A stretch of 64,000 nt of DNA from Acanthosoma haemorrhoidale (GCA_930367205.1 OV884011.1:91745474-91809473), one strand, 5' to 3'. Positions 36,500-48,224 are shown, counted from the stretch's first letter. Notes: a model not told the origin generated them from the sequence alone. Numbers and translations are program-made.

Positions 36500-37710
36500 C
36501 ACGCATCATTTAATTGATACGATCAGATTTACTTTAGGGTCTTAGCCTGCAGCATCACCATTGGGATATTAAATCGACCGGATAATCTCACGCACTCTTT
36601 TCACAAATTTATAGGACCATTACTTTGAATTGTGCTTAAAGGATTTGTAAATTCACAATAGTTCCGTTTTTTTCTAATAATAAACTTCAGTATTATCGTC
36701 AGTCCCAATAACTGTAATCATACGCCATAGTAACTTATCCTAATTAAACCTTCTGTTGAAATAGAAAACTACATTAGCACCTAACAAACCTAATTTTATC
36801 CTACAATTCAACCTTATGATCTGAAAAAAATACATTAAACAGTTAACAGTATATAGAATCCAATACTTGATATTTGGAAGTACAAAAAACTTAAAATATT
36901 AATGAACTAGATATTAAATATCAATGACCATTACAGTGCTTTGAATTTTTTTTAAATCCATAAAGGTACATTTTGTAAAACCGATAATTTACTTCTACAA
37001 GAAAACTTTGTTTTGATGCATTTTGATAAAAAAAAGTTTCATCAGTTATAGCTGGAGATTGAGGAGAAATTTAAACCACAAGTACTGGACCAGTAATTGT
37101 ATAAGAATTCAGATGGTATGGAAAGAATATTTTAGGATAACGCCTTAATCAAGCGATTTACAAATACAAAATTTTCAGAAGAGTTTCAGAATTAAAAGCA
37201 AAAATGTTCCAGAATTTGTCGTTTGGACAAAATTAAGGAACATTTTTGCTACTTGAAATCGCATTTAGGTGGGAGTTTATTTTTTTTAGAGTAACTTATA
37301 TTAGCAACAAAAACTGTTGGACATGGAATCTTTTGTTTATGTTATTTATGGTATATATTCACTGTGCAGTGAACGAAAAATAAAACAATAATCCTAGGAA
37401 TCTATAAACGTGCTATTTAAACGACTTTAGGGTGTTGGAAAGATGTATTGCGTGTTAGAAGCTGGTCATTTTATCATATCAACCCGTAACCGTTACTAAA
37501 TAACTTCTACTATAGCTGTAACAGATAAAAGTGTTAGTGACTAAGAATACCGCAGCAATGGAATGATGAAAGCTGTATGAGTATTTATTTTATGTTTGTT
37601 CCGTTTGTCTCCCTCGATAAGAAGTAATGAAGGTGCCGAACCCTAACAGCGTAGAATCCTAATTGTAGAAGTTTGTTAAAATGGAGGCACTTGTAGTTGA
37701 TAACACTGCC
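36500..37710. other. AT-rich noncoding DNA
   Basis: No feature recognised up to the second solo LTR. Confidence 0.5.
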
Positions 37711-37714
37711 GAAA

Positions 37715-37719
37715 GCTCC
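37715..37719. repeat. Target-site duplication GCTCC (left copy)
   Basis: Five bases immediately before the TG of the second solo LTR, repeated exactly at 38678-38682. Confidence 0.87.
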
Positions 37720-38677
37720 TGTCGGGTCGTCACGAGGGGGGTGCCTGGTCACCCCAGCCCTGGTGACAAGTGAGGATTGTTTGAGTTTATAACCTGGACA
37801 ATCGTTTCATGAAGGCTTTACTATCTGACTCCATTTTTGATAGGTATGTGCCCCGACAGTGCACTATGTTCAGGAAAAGAGGTACAGGGTAGGTTATAGG
37901 TAGTTTATGCGGTCTTGGAATGACCACGAACTCACACTCGGTATCTGAGGGTAGGCGAAAACCGTCCGGATCCCAAAGGCGAGTGTGAACCGGAGAGGCG
38001 GACTGGATTGCAATGGGAGACACTGCTGGTAAAACTTGCAGGGCCACGGAAACCGTCGTCCGCGAGGGAGAGGCCTCTCCCAAGGAGGTGCTAGTTTTAG
38101 CGAGACGAAGGCAGGGATTGCCAATAGGAAGGCGTGAGGCCTGACAATCGCCGGTCTAGAACATAGCCAGGTTAGGATAGAGATATACAGAGGTTTTTCA
38201 TAAAGAAGCAGTCAAGTTTTCAGAGTTCCAGCGGGAGCCACGAGCCAGTGATTAGGTGCCAGGAGTTGCCAGGAGAGAATGAATTACAGGGCCTAGGGGG
38301 CCGCCTTGAGTACCCGGCAATTATTGCCCTTATCCAATAGAGGTCGAGATTGGTGTAACCAATGGGATTCGACCTCTTTGTCCTCTGGGAGGCTGGCAAG
38401 GGTTGCTTAGGGTCTGCGGTCGGTTCCCTCAAATGGTGAGGTACCTGTGACTGACAGCTGGTGACCCATCTCATGTAACTAGTTGGCCCCCGCATTGTTT
38501 ATTGCTTAACACATTTATAATAATGATTTATTTATAAATGATAATAATGATTTATATTTTGTTCATGTTATTTACATGTGTCTATAATACATTTAGTTCA
38601 TGTTATTTACATTTGTTTACAATATATATACAATAGAGTATAGGGGGATTTATCTTATGTAGTTAGCGGTCGCTACA
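37720..38677 (+). mobile_element. Solo LTR (copy 2), 958 bp
   Basis: It starts TGTCGGGTCGTCACGAGG and ends TTAGCGGTCGCTACA, the same termini as the solo LTR at 7336-8246, and is flanked by the perfect duplication GCTCC. Most of its length aligns with copy 1, including the GAATGACCACGAA and CTCGGTATCTGAGGGTAGGCG blocks, with scattered substitutions and length differences that account for 958 versus 911 bp. A duplicated ATTTATA/TTCATGTTATTTACAT stretch near 38520-38610 is part of the extra length. No internal region remains. Different target duplications show that copies 1 and 2 are separate insertions. Confidence 0.88.
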
Positions 38678-38682
38678 GCTCC
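38678..38682. repeat. Target-site duplication GCTCC (right copy)
   Basis: Exact match to 37715-37719 directly after the terminal CA. Confidence 0.87.
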
Positions 38683-39130
38683 AATCATTCGATCCATACT
38701 TTGATGAAGGTTCTCTCCTTTTTCTAGAACCCTTAATGAACGGCGAGGCAAATGCTGGCCTCTTTTCAAAGGGATATTTTAATTCAGATATCAATGTATG
38801 GATTTCCTCGCTGAGGAATATATTTACGGATATTGGTGTGGTAACTGTGGATTAGCACGTAAGAAGTTACCAGAATACTTAAAACTAGAATTTTGAGCTT
38901 GGTTTCTTAATATTCTTCAGAAACTAATCTTGTAAATGTATACTCGGGAAGATAAAATATATATTTGATCAGCCCTCAAGGATGATTTTTTTAATTATGG
39001 TTATTAAAATTGCTTATTTATTACAATTCAAAAGCGATAATGGAGTCCTTAATTTTAGTGATTTCTGCCTAATATTAATACAAGTTAGGAAATGGGCTAA
39101 AACTAAGTAAATGATTCACTTAAAAACATA
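38683..39130. other. AT-rich noncoding DNA
   Basis: Nothing recognised. Confidence 0.5.
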
Positions 39131-39135
39131 CCATA

Positions 39136-39255
39136 GGGAGAGATGGAGAGTGTGTGTGAGGGAGAGAGAGAAAGAGAGAGGGAGAAAGAGAGGGAGAGAG
39201 AGAGAGAGAGGAAGAGAGAAAGTGAGAGAGAGAGAGAAAGAGAGTGAGAGGGGGG
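39136..39255. repeat. Imperfect GA-rich microsatellite
   Basis: Purine tract of GA, GGA and GAAA units with a short GT stretch near its start. The Arg/Glu-rich ORF across it is an artefact. Confidence 0.95.
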
Positions 39256-39824
39256 ATTTATTATTGGACTTCTTGATTTTACTTGAAATATAGAGGGTAG
39301 GGTTCAATGGGGCTTGTTTTGTTCTTTAGTAGGTATTCGGCATAAAATTATTAAATCAGGTTTCATTTTTCTCAAACAGGTCGTTTGGTGGAATATTTCT
39401 GGTTTTGAGTTTCTCGGTTAGTCTGCCGGGTTGGCCATTAACCCTAAGCCATCCAGGAGGTCCTGATCAAGACTGCATTACCATTTTTTTTATAGTGGGA
39501 TGGAATCGCCCCAATCAATGCAAGGAACTGGATGCACCCTGCAGAAACTGGAGCCCTATAAAAACCAGTCTCTTTGGTAATAATTAGTTAAACCTCTATT
39601 ATATAGAAATATACTCTATAGAAACCAACGATGGAGAATAAAACCACCAGGTGCCATGTTTACATATTTGACATTTTTGTATCAGCAAAGTATCTGATAT
39701 CTATAGTTTTTAATATGTTATCTCGGTTGATTCTATGGTCGCAGGTTGATTTGAGTCAGTTATAAAAATGGGTTTACTTCCATGAAAAACTAATCTTATG
39801 AACTGTTCCCTCCAATTTATCTTT

Positions 39825-39880
39825 GGGATCCCGAGAGACTAGTGCTCTACCGAGTCAGACAGAATGGCTCTCCTTGACCA
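39825..39880 (-). repeat. tRNA-like fragment, possible SINE relic
   Basis: On the minus strand CTGACTCGGTAGAGCACTAG resembles the D-arm/anticodon-stem region of a tRNA (A-box GACTCGGTAGAG-like), but no T-arm or B box follows and the fold cannot be completed. It could be the head of an old tRNA-derived SINE. Confidence 0.25.
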
Positions 39881-40264
39881 AACTTCCAATACTTCCTCCA
39901 GGCCTCTACCTCCTAAATCCTACGCACTAAATCACTACCATACATATAATCTCCTAAACACAAAACCACCGTTCATTCCCTGATCGCAGAACGGCTTCCT
40001 TCGATCACTCATTTCACTTCATCAATAAGTGTTATTTTTTCTTTCTTGTTCATTATGAAACATTTCTATATAATAACAGTTAAAAAAATTAATTAGTTGC
40101 TTTGTACACACGGTATCGTTTTCGGCATTGTGGTTTACTGCAGCTGCATTAGTTTGTGCATTCATACAAAGAGCTCTTACACTGGCCGAGACAGTTTCAC
40201 TGTAACGTAATCACTGACAGACTAGGTTGAACATCAGTGTGAACGCCCGGATGACCGACTGCGT

Positions 40265-40920
40265 AATCTTCTCCCTCCAAAAGGGGAAAAAAGCCTTGCT
40301 AAAATCCTATACTGTAGGAGGGCAAGAGAATTCACTAGTTTTCACAATGTACTATCTGGATATAAATATGGATAGGCATCTCCATTTCTCTATTCAATTT
40401 AGTAATAAAATATAAAAAGTAAGACAAGACCGGCTTCACCACTTGCTAACTTCACCCAACTGTCGCTGCGATGTATAAATGTGTCTTCTTGCCAGCTCTG
40501 TTGTACGGTGCCCCGATACATACACACTTGACTGACAATATTGCCAAAAGTCTCCAACAATTCCAGAATAGTAGTCCGCCATATCTCTCTCAAGAGAGGT
40601 TACAGAACGCTGACCTGCATCCGTTACTTTGTGTGCCATCGGTAGGTGAGTTCATCTGCAGGAGACACATCAAGTTTTTTGACTCGTAGCACCACCTCAC
40701 ACAAACCCAGTGTTTAATACTTTGGCCCCACCACCCCTCCCGCATAGATGACAACAGACTGTCGGGGAAAATGAGATTTAGTATGTAAGATAGTTCTAAG
40801 TTTTTGATTAAAAAGGTTAGCCCCATAACCTTTAGTAAATTCAGTCCATTCATGTATAATGCACATCAATATAATATACTTTTTTACGTTGCAGAACATT
40901 ATTATTTTTTATAATTAGAA
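40265..40920 (+). mobile_element. Jockey-type retrotransposon 3' end, copy A
   Basis: This 5'-truncated, frameshifted copy encodes the region after the reverse-transcriptase core. YYLDINMDRHLHFSIQF corresponds to the conserved YLG..LD..L.F...I block. After a frame change comes MYKCVFLPALLYGAP (K..L.P.L.YG.P), then LQQFQNS, then LLCVPSVGEFICRRHIKFFD, and past a stop a PHHPS...DDNRLSGK tail. A 3' UTR follows with ATGTAGCCAAGCTACAG at about 40931, matched by a related word in copy B. There is no intact ORF. The match of three independently decayed copies supports the family assignment. Confidence 0.78.
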
Positions 40921-40924
40921 CCTG

Positions 40925-41210
40925 TATAAATGTAGCCAAGCTACAGGAAATACAATGAAGAAATTGTAAATAGATTCGCTTGAGAATCTATATATTTTGT
41001 ACTATATATGTCTACAAAATTTAACAAGGGAAAATGAAAAACAAATAGTTGCTGTGTTTTAATGGTGCATTTTTGGCGAAGGAGCTATATGCATATAAGT
41101 TAAGATCCGGACAGAGCCAATGCATAACCCGGGACTTGTGGAGAGCGTGAGTCATAGTGTGCGAATATAGAATTTTTTTTCCTCTTTTATATTTTTCTTT
41201 CGAAATAGGA
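40925..41210. other. Linker between Jockey copy A and the gag-like ORF
   Basis: AT-rich at first, becoming more balanced from about 41100. No second copy of the LTR found at 42979 is visible here, so the 5' LTR of the retroelement is missing or belongs to a different, unrecognised sequence. Confidence 0.4.
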
Positions 41211-41215
41211 GCGAG

Positions 41216-41994
41216 ATGACGGAAGGAGGACTACTCAGACAGCCGGTCTTAAATCTCGTGGAGGGATCGGACATCAGACGAGTAGGGACCATGCCTGAGG
41301 TTCATGCCACTGCACTTGCGCTGATGAGAGTTAAGGCTATGAACACTCAGGACTTGAGGAAAGCCGTTGCGGAGCTGGAGAGGTTCACTGGAGAACTAGG
41401 GGAACTAAACCACTTTTTAAAGGGGGGAAACCACATCATAGCGTTGATCGAGGCGAAGACGGAGGAAAATTTGATAGACTCCAGAGACGCGGGATCTTTG
41501 AAGGTGCCTCTGACATGCCGAGTCAAGAGGAGTATCCTCAAGCAGACGAAGATACTCCGTGTGAAGTGGTGAAATTTCTTCTGAAGAAAGCCTTCGGAGG
41601 AGGAAGATGGACTTCCGAGGAGGTCATATGTTTAGAGAAATGAAGTCCGCCAGACAGAGCAATGGTCTTGGTGATTAGATTCCACAAAGTGACAGAAAAA
41701 ATGAGGGGGTCGTTAAGAATGGATGATGAGAAAGGGAGAATGGGTTTTCTATCCACGATCCTAAAAGTTCAATTGGCCAAGGAGACTGGACGAATACAAG
41801 GATTCCCCGACGAGCGCGCGTTCCTGGAGTGTGCGCAATCAATGATAGATGCCAGTGCCAAAGAAGAGGAAGTGAGGGGAAGAGACATAGATAACGAGTG
41901 GAGCCGGGTTACGTATAAAGGAACCCGGACCCCGAAACCAGCATGGAGAAGACCCAAAGTGTCATCGGACGGTAGAAACAAGGGGGCTGTGTGA
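41216..41994 (+). pseudogene. Gag-like ORFs of an LTR retroelement, broken
   Basis: Two consecutive plus-strand ORFs, 41216-41572 (118 codons) and 41662-41994 (110 codons), are joined by a short stretch with a stop and frame change. They have a much higher GC content than everything around and a charged, mainly helical composition. The first contains KAVAELERFTGELGELNHFL, a coiled-coil-like segment; the second ends in a basic tail (KPAWRRPK). No zinc knuckle is seen. Position directly before RNase H and integrase remains suggests the capsid (gag) gene of an LTR element, but I have no motif that proves it. The composition break at about 41995 suggests that it may come from a different element than the pol fragments. 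Confidence 0.5.
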
Positions 41995-42005
41995 GATAAT
42001 GCACT

Positions 42006-42510
42006 AGCAATATTTGATCCAGAAGCTCCAACATACATATTCACTGATGCAAGTATTGAAGGAGCTGGAGCGATTCTAAAACAACCACAAGAAGACAAAT
42101 CTCTAAAGTCAGTATTCTTATTTTCTAGAAAACTGACTAATGCTCAGAAAACAAAAAAGATATATTTATATAATGTTTAGCTATTAAAGAAGCTATACTT
42201 TACTGGTAATATTATCTGATAGGAAAAAAAAATTGTGGTATTTACAGACCACAGACCATTAATCAATTTTAATGTGAAGAAAAGTAATGATCCAGAACTA
42301 CTACAAAATTTAAACTATATCTCACAATTTGACTTTGAGATTGTATATAATCCAGGTAAAGAAAATCTGGAGGCAGATTGTCTATCCAGAAATTCAGTCT
42401 TAGAATCAAATGAAGACCAGATGATAAATTTATTAAAACTAGAAGATTTAAAAGAAAATCAAAAGCTAATAAAATTGGATGTTAAAATTTGCATAGTTAA
42501 CGATAAATAA
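42006..42510 (+). pseudogene. Ty3/gypsy pol relic: RNase H domain
   Basis: The sequence reads FDPEAPTYIFTDASIEGAG at about 42013-42068, with the first catalytic Asp in TDAS, then SRKLTNAQ. After a frameshift near 42172 comes CLAIKEAILYW, and then VVFTDHRPLINF, ending in PGKENLEADCLSRN, the family's (V)AD.LSR landmark. This is the RNase H region of Ty3/gypsy reverse transcriptase. The protease and polymerase domains that should precede it are absent, since gag-like sequence abuts at about 42000. Stops and frameshifts make it non-functional. After the RNase H a tether-like charged stretch runs to a stop at 42508. Confidence 0.85.
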
Positions 42511-42515
42511 AATAG

Positions 42516-42981
42516 AGATAAATCATGGCCAATAGTAGCAGAAAAGTGTATCAAGGAATACAATAACACGATACATAGTTCTACTGGGTTTACCCCCAAT
42601 TACTTATTAACTGGAATAGATGCATCATTTGTACCTGACGAACTAAATGAAAATAAAATGACAAATTTAGAAAAAATAGGGAAATAGCTTATAAAAACTC
42701 AGAAAAGACACATAACCAAAATAAAAAATATTATGATAAAAATGTTAAAAAGTTTGAATACGAAGTTGGAGACCTTATATATATACAAAACAGTAACAAA
42801 TTGAATAGAGATAAATTAGATGCGATCAGAGTAGGACCTTTCAAAATAAAACAGAAAATCTCAGAGGTAATATTTTTAATAGATAGTAGATTTTGTAAAA
42901 AGGAGTCAAACTTATTTCATGCTAGTAAGCTCGTGCCTTATTCCAAAGGGCTTTACCCTCTGTCTCAAAAAGGGGGGATGT
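42516..42981 (+). pseudogene. Ty3/gypsy pol relic: integrase C-terminal half
   Basis: At about 42522-42640 the frame gives YNNTIHSSTGFTPNYLL, the end of the integrase core (H.S...TP..L..G). The zinc-binding HHCC region and the first catalytic aspartates are missing, so a second internal deletion lies at about 42510. Following a stop and frame shift, 42720-42981 encodes the C-terminal domain, with YDKNVKKFEYEVGDLIYI, then VGPFKI and FHASKLVPYSKG. The ORF ends (QKGGM) in a purine run that serves as polypurine tract just before the LTR. Confidence 0.85.
42967..42978 (+). promoter_or_regulatory. Polypurine tract
   Basis: AAAAAGGGGGGA immediately before TGTAAGTTGG. A purine run here primes plus-strand DNA synthesis in LTR elements, and its position marks the start of the 3' LTR. 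Confidence 0.7.
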
Positions 42982-43177
42982 AAGTTGGAACGTTACCGCC
43001 AAACTTCGGCACATATGCGCTAGGATTGAATGACGCTCCTGAATATGGGTACTCTTGTTAAGACAATGGTCAACACTTATTATCGACAATTGTATTGATT
43101 CAGGTTAGTTATAAGTTTTATTTGTTTATTGTAATATTTGTAGCGCTAGCTAATGTGTACATATGTTTAATATTACA
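42979..43177 (+). mobile_element. Probable 3' LTR of the Ty3/gypsy relic
   Basis: It starts TGTAAGTTGGAACG right after the polypurine tract, as a 3' LTR should. The end is not certain: TATTACA at 43171-43177 gives a CA terminus and a length of 199 bp, while CTGCA at 43190 is an alternative. No partner LTR is present upstream, so neither end can be checked in this window. The sequence does not resemble the solo-LTR family at 7336 and 37720. Confidence 0.55.
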
Positions 43178-43197
43178 GTTCTAAACTGCATCTGCAA

Positions 43198-43229
43198 GTG
43201 AGAGAGAGTGAGAGAGAAAGAGAGAAAGC
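43198..43229. repeat. Short GA-rich microsatellite
   Basis: GTGAGAGAGAGTGAGAGAG-type purine repeat directly after the LTR. Confidence 0.85.
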
Positions 43230-44640
43230 AAAGTAAACAATTTTACTAAAAATTATTTGCACACAAATGTGTACTAAATTACCTAAAAAAAATTAAACAC
43301 TAAAATGGAGACTATAAATATGTACCAGGTTTGCTTTCCAATCAATCGGATGATTTTCAAGATCGGCAAATTTTTGTTAAACCGGAACTACAATAATCAG
43401 TGTGTTATTCTTCTATACAGTATAAGTGGACTAAGAAAGGATTGAAAAGAAAAAAAAGTCATGAGCGGTGTAAAATCGGGTTAAACTGAAACCAATTCAT
43501 ACATTGTATGAGATCCAGGTACAACTTGTGCTTTGATCACAATCTCAAAAACTACATGGCCTAAGAAGCAGACATCGTGATACTTTTATTAGAGGTGGTC
43601 TACTAAAAAAAAAAATATTTTTTTAAGAGTGAAGATTGTATCCTTCGAATATATCAATAAATGAAAAAAAAATTGTTCTATACTGATCTTAAATATTGGT
43701 CAATTTGGTAAGGACGGGTATCATTACCATCAGCTATGATTATTAGAATTTTGTAGCCTCAAACTAAGAGGTTATTTTATTTCACGAAATAATTACTTCT
43801 CTGCTAAATGTTTAAAAATTGGTTGTCTTTAAAGTGCCAAGGTAATATGTCTGTATTCTGTAGCATGTTAATGGACAAAACATCCGATCCTTGAAAAAAA
43901 TAACACATGAGATATACAAACACAGAAAAAATGAATAAATTTCTACATTTGTTTTCTCATCAGATGTAAGGTAACGCTTATATTGTCATGGAAGAAGGTC
44001 TGTCATAGGAACATGAAGAAGAAACTAATTAAATATAACAATACAACAAAAATGTCTTGAGTTTCGTCAAGGGAAAAGATAAGAATAAAGGGGGTCGTTA
44101 CATTTTTATTATACACACAATTTGCATAAGGAATAAAAGGGCTGAAAATTACTGTATATTTATCTACTTTAATACCGCCTCATTAGGGCAAACAAAAGGA
44201 GCTTTATTTGCATACCGGAAAGCTGGTGCTCTTCCTCAGATCCTTGGACTGACCGGTACAGTGTGTGCTTTGCAAACCAGGAGCTAGGAACGGAGCCAGA
44301 GGGTTAGAATGGCTGTGCTAACTCGACTCAGCTCTGTTCTGATCACTTAGCAGTATTGGCTTACAGGTCATTCACCACATACTCACATGTTAACTCAAGG
44401 AGTGAGCAGTGTTGCCCTTGATACGTGGGTGCACATATCTTGAGTACATTTGTACTAACTTACTCATTAGCTGACTGTTCAAAATTTAATGAGTTGATGC
44501 TAGGATCAGTTGGTCGTATGACCATTTTTCCTATTATATACAAGATTTTTTAACTTACTTTTTTTTTTTCATTTTGAACGAAATTAAGGGCGTAGGAGGT
44601 GAAGGGACATATCCGGGTGCAGGTATGGCAACATGATTGC
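43230..44640. other. AT-rich noncoding DNA
   Basis: No element recognised. The 76-codon ORF at 44057-44287 and the moderately GC-rich stretch 44180-44380 have no motif or splice support. Confidence 0.5.
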
Positions 44641-44646
44641 GAGAAA

Positions 44647-44693
44647 CTCTTTCTCTCTCTCTCTCTACCTATCTCTCTATCTATCTATCTCTC
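44647..44693. repeat. (CT)n/(CTAT)n microsatellite
   Basis: Pyrimidine repeat directly abutting the 5' truncation point of Jockey copy B. Confidence 0.9.
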
Positions 44694-45410
44694 CTTCCAA
44701 AATGAGAAAAAAGTCTCCTTGCCAAAATCCCATAATATAGGAGGGCAAGAAAACTAAACATTTTTTTCAGTGTACTATGGTATAGAAATGGATAGGCACC
44801 TTCATTTGTCTACCTATTTTAGAAACCAAATAGAAAAAATATGAGATAAGTCTTACCGGATTTTGCACTTCACCCAACTTGTCGTTGTGTCTCAAACTGA
44901 TTATATATAAATGGGTCCTCCACCCAGTTCTGATGTATGGTCCCCCGTTGTATGCTCACTTAGCTGAAGGTACAGTATAAAGTCTCTAGCAATTTCAGAA
45001 CAGTACCGTGAGAAAAGTGGTCATACATGCCTCTCACTAGAGCTTAAAGAACGCCGACTGGCACCCGTTGCTTGGTGTCCCGTTGGTAGATGAGTTTATC
45101 CACTGAAGACACATCAGGTTTTTTGACTCGTTACAGAACCTTACAAACCCAGTTACAAACTAACCCCCCATGGAAATGGAACACCCCCCATCATTCCCGT
45201 AGCGATGGCAACAGATTGTCCCGGAAAACTACGTTAAGTTACTTAGTTAGATTTAGGCTAGAACTAGCCTAACTGATTCTTAAGATGAGCTCTATCACTT
45301 TCTATGTTTGCAACCCATGTACTCTGTACATCAGCGTACCATAGAAACTTTTTTTTTAACCTCACAGATTATATTAAATGTAGCTATGCTACAGTAAATA
45401 TAATTAGCAC
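44694..45410 (+). mobile_element. Jockey-type retrotransposon 3' end, copy B
   Basis: It aligns with copy A from its start (CCTTCCAAAATGAGAAAAAAG here, CCCTCCAAAAGGGGAAAAAAG in A) to the 3' UTR. Readable blocks in shifting frames are YYGIEMDRHLHLSTYF, IYKWVLHPVLMYGPPLYAHL, NADWHPLLGVPLVDEFIH and RHIRFFDSLQNLTNP. Numerous stops and frameshifts are present. ATGTAGCTATGCTACAG near 45378 matches the 3'-UTR word in copy A. The fact that A and B become similar at the same point suggests either a shared truncated source copy or a common truncation site. Confidence 0.78.
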
Positions 45411-45419
45411 GATGTGGAT

Positions 45420-47595
45420 TTATGTGAAGATCCTACATTGTGGAATCTGTAACTCTCTCTATGTATATTAAATAGAGGATAATATATATATTTTTTTGTT
45501 TCACCATAACCATTTCAGTAATATGAAAAGACTTTTATCGTTTGGGGTTACCGTGCGAGGTAGAAGCGCCAGTACAACTTATATTTAGCAACTACAACAT
45601 GTAATCGGGATAAAATTCATGAATTGTGAAGGAACAATAATGAGAGTTGGTCCGCGTGGAATTCTTATTAACTGGGCATATTATCAAATATACTTGGTTT
45701 TAATTTTACGTGGGTTGTTAAACTCCTGGGTCACTTAAAATCAGTCAGAACCTAAAAAAATATCTAAATTACTGCCCCCCCCCCCAAAAAAAAAAATGAT
45801 CAGATAAGTATATTATTTCTGGTGAACATACCATTTTCTCTTGTTGCTTTAATGTTTTGAATATCTTCATTACTTATCGCATAACTACTTACTACACTAC
45901 TAGATATACCCTACTTGTAGACATATACATATATTTATATCCCTTTTTCCCCTAATGAAGTTATGTATATCTTGCCCATTATGCAAACATATTGGGGCAA
46001 CAATTTGTTTCTTTACATGTCGCGAAGACTCTGTTTTTATGATTTATGAGACTATACTCATTACGATATATGATAAATAAATGTTCGTCTTTATACTTCT
46101 AAATTATGAGAATGATTTTCACTTAATGTGAGTTTAAAGTAGTAAATAACTAATTTTTTCAACTTCAGATGATTTTAGAATTTGAAAAACAATTTTCAAG
46201 GGTAGGTGACAGCTCTCGATAACTTAGAAAAAAAATTGTTTTGTGCGCGATGGCATATTAAAGTAAGACTGTTGTTGAACAGCACGTCCTATAATTTACC
46301 TAATGCACAAAACAGGAGAGCACTTTTTTTAAAACAAAAAAAGTAAAACGAGTACAATATAAAATGGTGACAGCGATGAAGAAGTCAAAATAACTAATGG
46401 TCTAAAATAGCAGGTAGGGGCTGGCCACCATGTGCCCTTATTTTCTTTCGCCAAGACCTGAATCGTGTTGTTTGTATTCGTCGGCTAAGGGGGTTCGTCT
46501 CGTTTAGCAACTACCTGAAAGTCGGCCACTAAAAGTCTGTCAATAGGATAAGTTCGGTGCCATTGGAGTGTTCAACACCAACGCCACTTCAGTTACCAAC
46601 GCCTGGATCCTATCCTTCCCCAATCTGGCGTCTCTCTTTTTTACTCTTAGTGATCAGTCTTTGTTTTAGCTTTTTGCAGAATAAGACTGTTTAACAAAGA
46701 TAATATCCTACAACTATAATATCACTGCATTATAAAATACTAGCAGACCCAAGAATCAGTACTACTACTCAATTATTTGCAACATTTAAACGATTTTCTT
46801 TATTTTGCATTGATTATCAAATACATTATATGTTTAAAAAAACATATCTGAACAAAATAAAGGAAGTAAAAAGTGAAGAAATAGAATCGAGAAATTTGAT
46901 AAAATTAAGCGACCATAAAAAAAACAAAAACTGTGCGCTAACTGACGAGTAACTTTGCAACATAAAATCAAAAGATGTAAAAATGAAAAAAATAGGTAAT
47001 ACATTATTAATTAGCCCACCTTAATATCTGAGTACCAAGCGCAATGTAATCATACACATAGAAGGATGTTTGGGAAGCAAGGTGGTGACTATTACAGGAG
47101 GATTAGACAATTATGCTGTCTGAACAAAACTCAAGTACTAAAATAAAGAATAAACTATAACTTATACAAAGAGCACAAGTGTGTTTCTAGTTCGAATTTC
47201 TGAGTAACTCTGCTTTGCCCTGCGAATATACACTTACCCTTCCATCGTGAAATAATGTTCCTTTAGTACCTGTACATAGTTTAATTACTTTTAGACCGGG
47301 GATTTAAACAGAAAAGTTACTCCCTTGAAATCAAACTCTTTGTGATAAATAAATTTAATTTGATACTTAAAGAATCGCTACAGTACATAATATTACTGTG
47401 GCTTAAACACTAACCTAATTTTTCATCTAAGTAATTGTCTACAAATAAGTCTTCATTTAACTTGTCAAACTTTCTCTGACTCTAAGAATAGTCATTAGAT
47501 ATTTTCAAGCGATCAGATTGTTAAAATTATATGAAAAATTGTTGAGAAATAATTAACTAATAATTTTTGTTTTTTTACTATTTCACTAATTTATT
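45420..47595. other. AT-rich noncoding DNA with one GC-richer island
   Basis: A poly-C/poly-A run lies at about 45775-45797. The interval 46420-46640 is closer to balanced composition, with unique sequence and no ORF; it may be a conserved noncoding element. Nothing else was recognised. Confidence 0.45.
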
Positions 47596-47602
47596 TCCCT
47601 AG

Positions 47603-47836
47603 GCAATGATTAATGGAATGAAACAACTACAGCTAGAACTTAATCCCGCTGTCTTGAAACAAACAACTATTTGTCTTGCAGTTAGGGCATTCCGGAAGGA
47701 CCTTTTCCTTAATAAAATTAAAGTACATACTATTTCTTTTTATACACATTTATTACATTTTATTAGTCCTTATCTAGAGCGTAAGGAAGTGAATAATCAC
47801 CTTGAATCCATTCCTTACGAAATATTAACGTTGTAA
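47603..47836 (+). CDS. Candidate exon, unknown product
   Basis: A pyrimidine-rich stretch ending TTTATTTCCCTAG at 47602 is a good acceptor. The frame beginning GCA ATG ATT is open for 77 codons to TAA. The first ~40 residues, including GMKQLQLELNPAVLKQTT and AFRKDLFLNK, look like an amphipathic helical protein segment; a GTACAT donor is possible near 47723, which would make the rest intronic. No domain recognised and no partner exon found. Confidence 0.27.
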   Translation, partial: AMINGMKQLQLELNPAVLKQTTICLAVRAFRKDLFLNKIKVHTISFYTHLLHFISPYLERKEVNNHLESIPYEILTL

Positions 47837-47839
47837 CTC

Positions 47840-48215
47840 ACAGCTTGAAAAAAACAATAACATATTGTTTATACAAGATGAACTTAAAGCTTGGCTCTCA
47901 AGCCTATCTCGGCTTATTTGTAATGTTTCGTTCTCTGTTCTTAACTAAGTCGAGAAAGTATAGCAAGGTCAAACGTAATGTTGAGTCCGGTTTCTTCATG
48001 TGTGTACATTCCAAATACTCTTTTGTTTAGAAATTATATTAGAAATAGTCATAAAACTTAATCGATGTCATATCACCGAATCGATTTCGCAATAAAACCA
48101 GTTTTGGATTACGAGAATTTTTAAGTCATGGTTTTTTTTTTTATTTCAGCAAATACAGTTGAGAAAATGCAACTTACGACTGGAATTCATTCCTTGGGCT
48201 TCGGAAACTAATTGC
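47840..48215. other. AT-rich noncoding DNA
   Basis: A 61-codon ORF at 47845-48030 shows no motif. Nothing else seen. Confidence 0.45.
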
Positions 48216-48224
48216 GTTTTAAAT

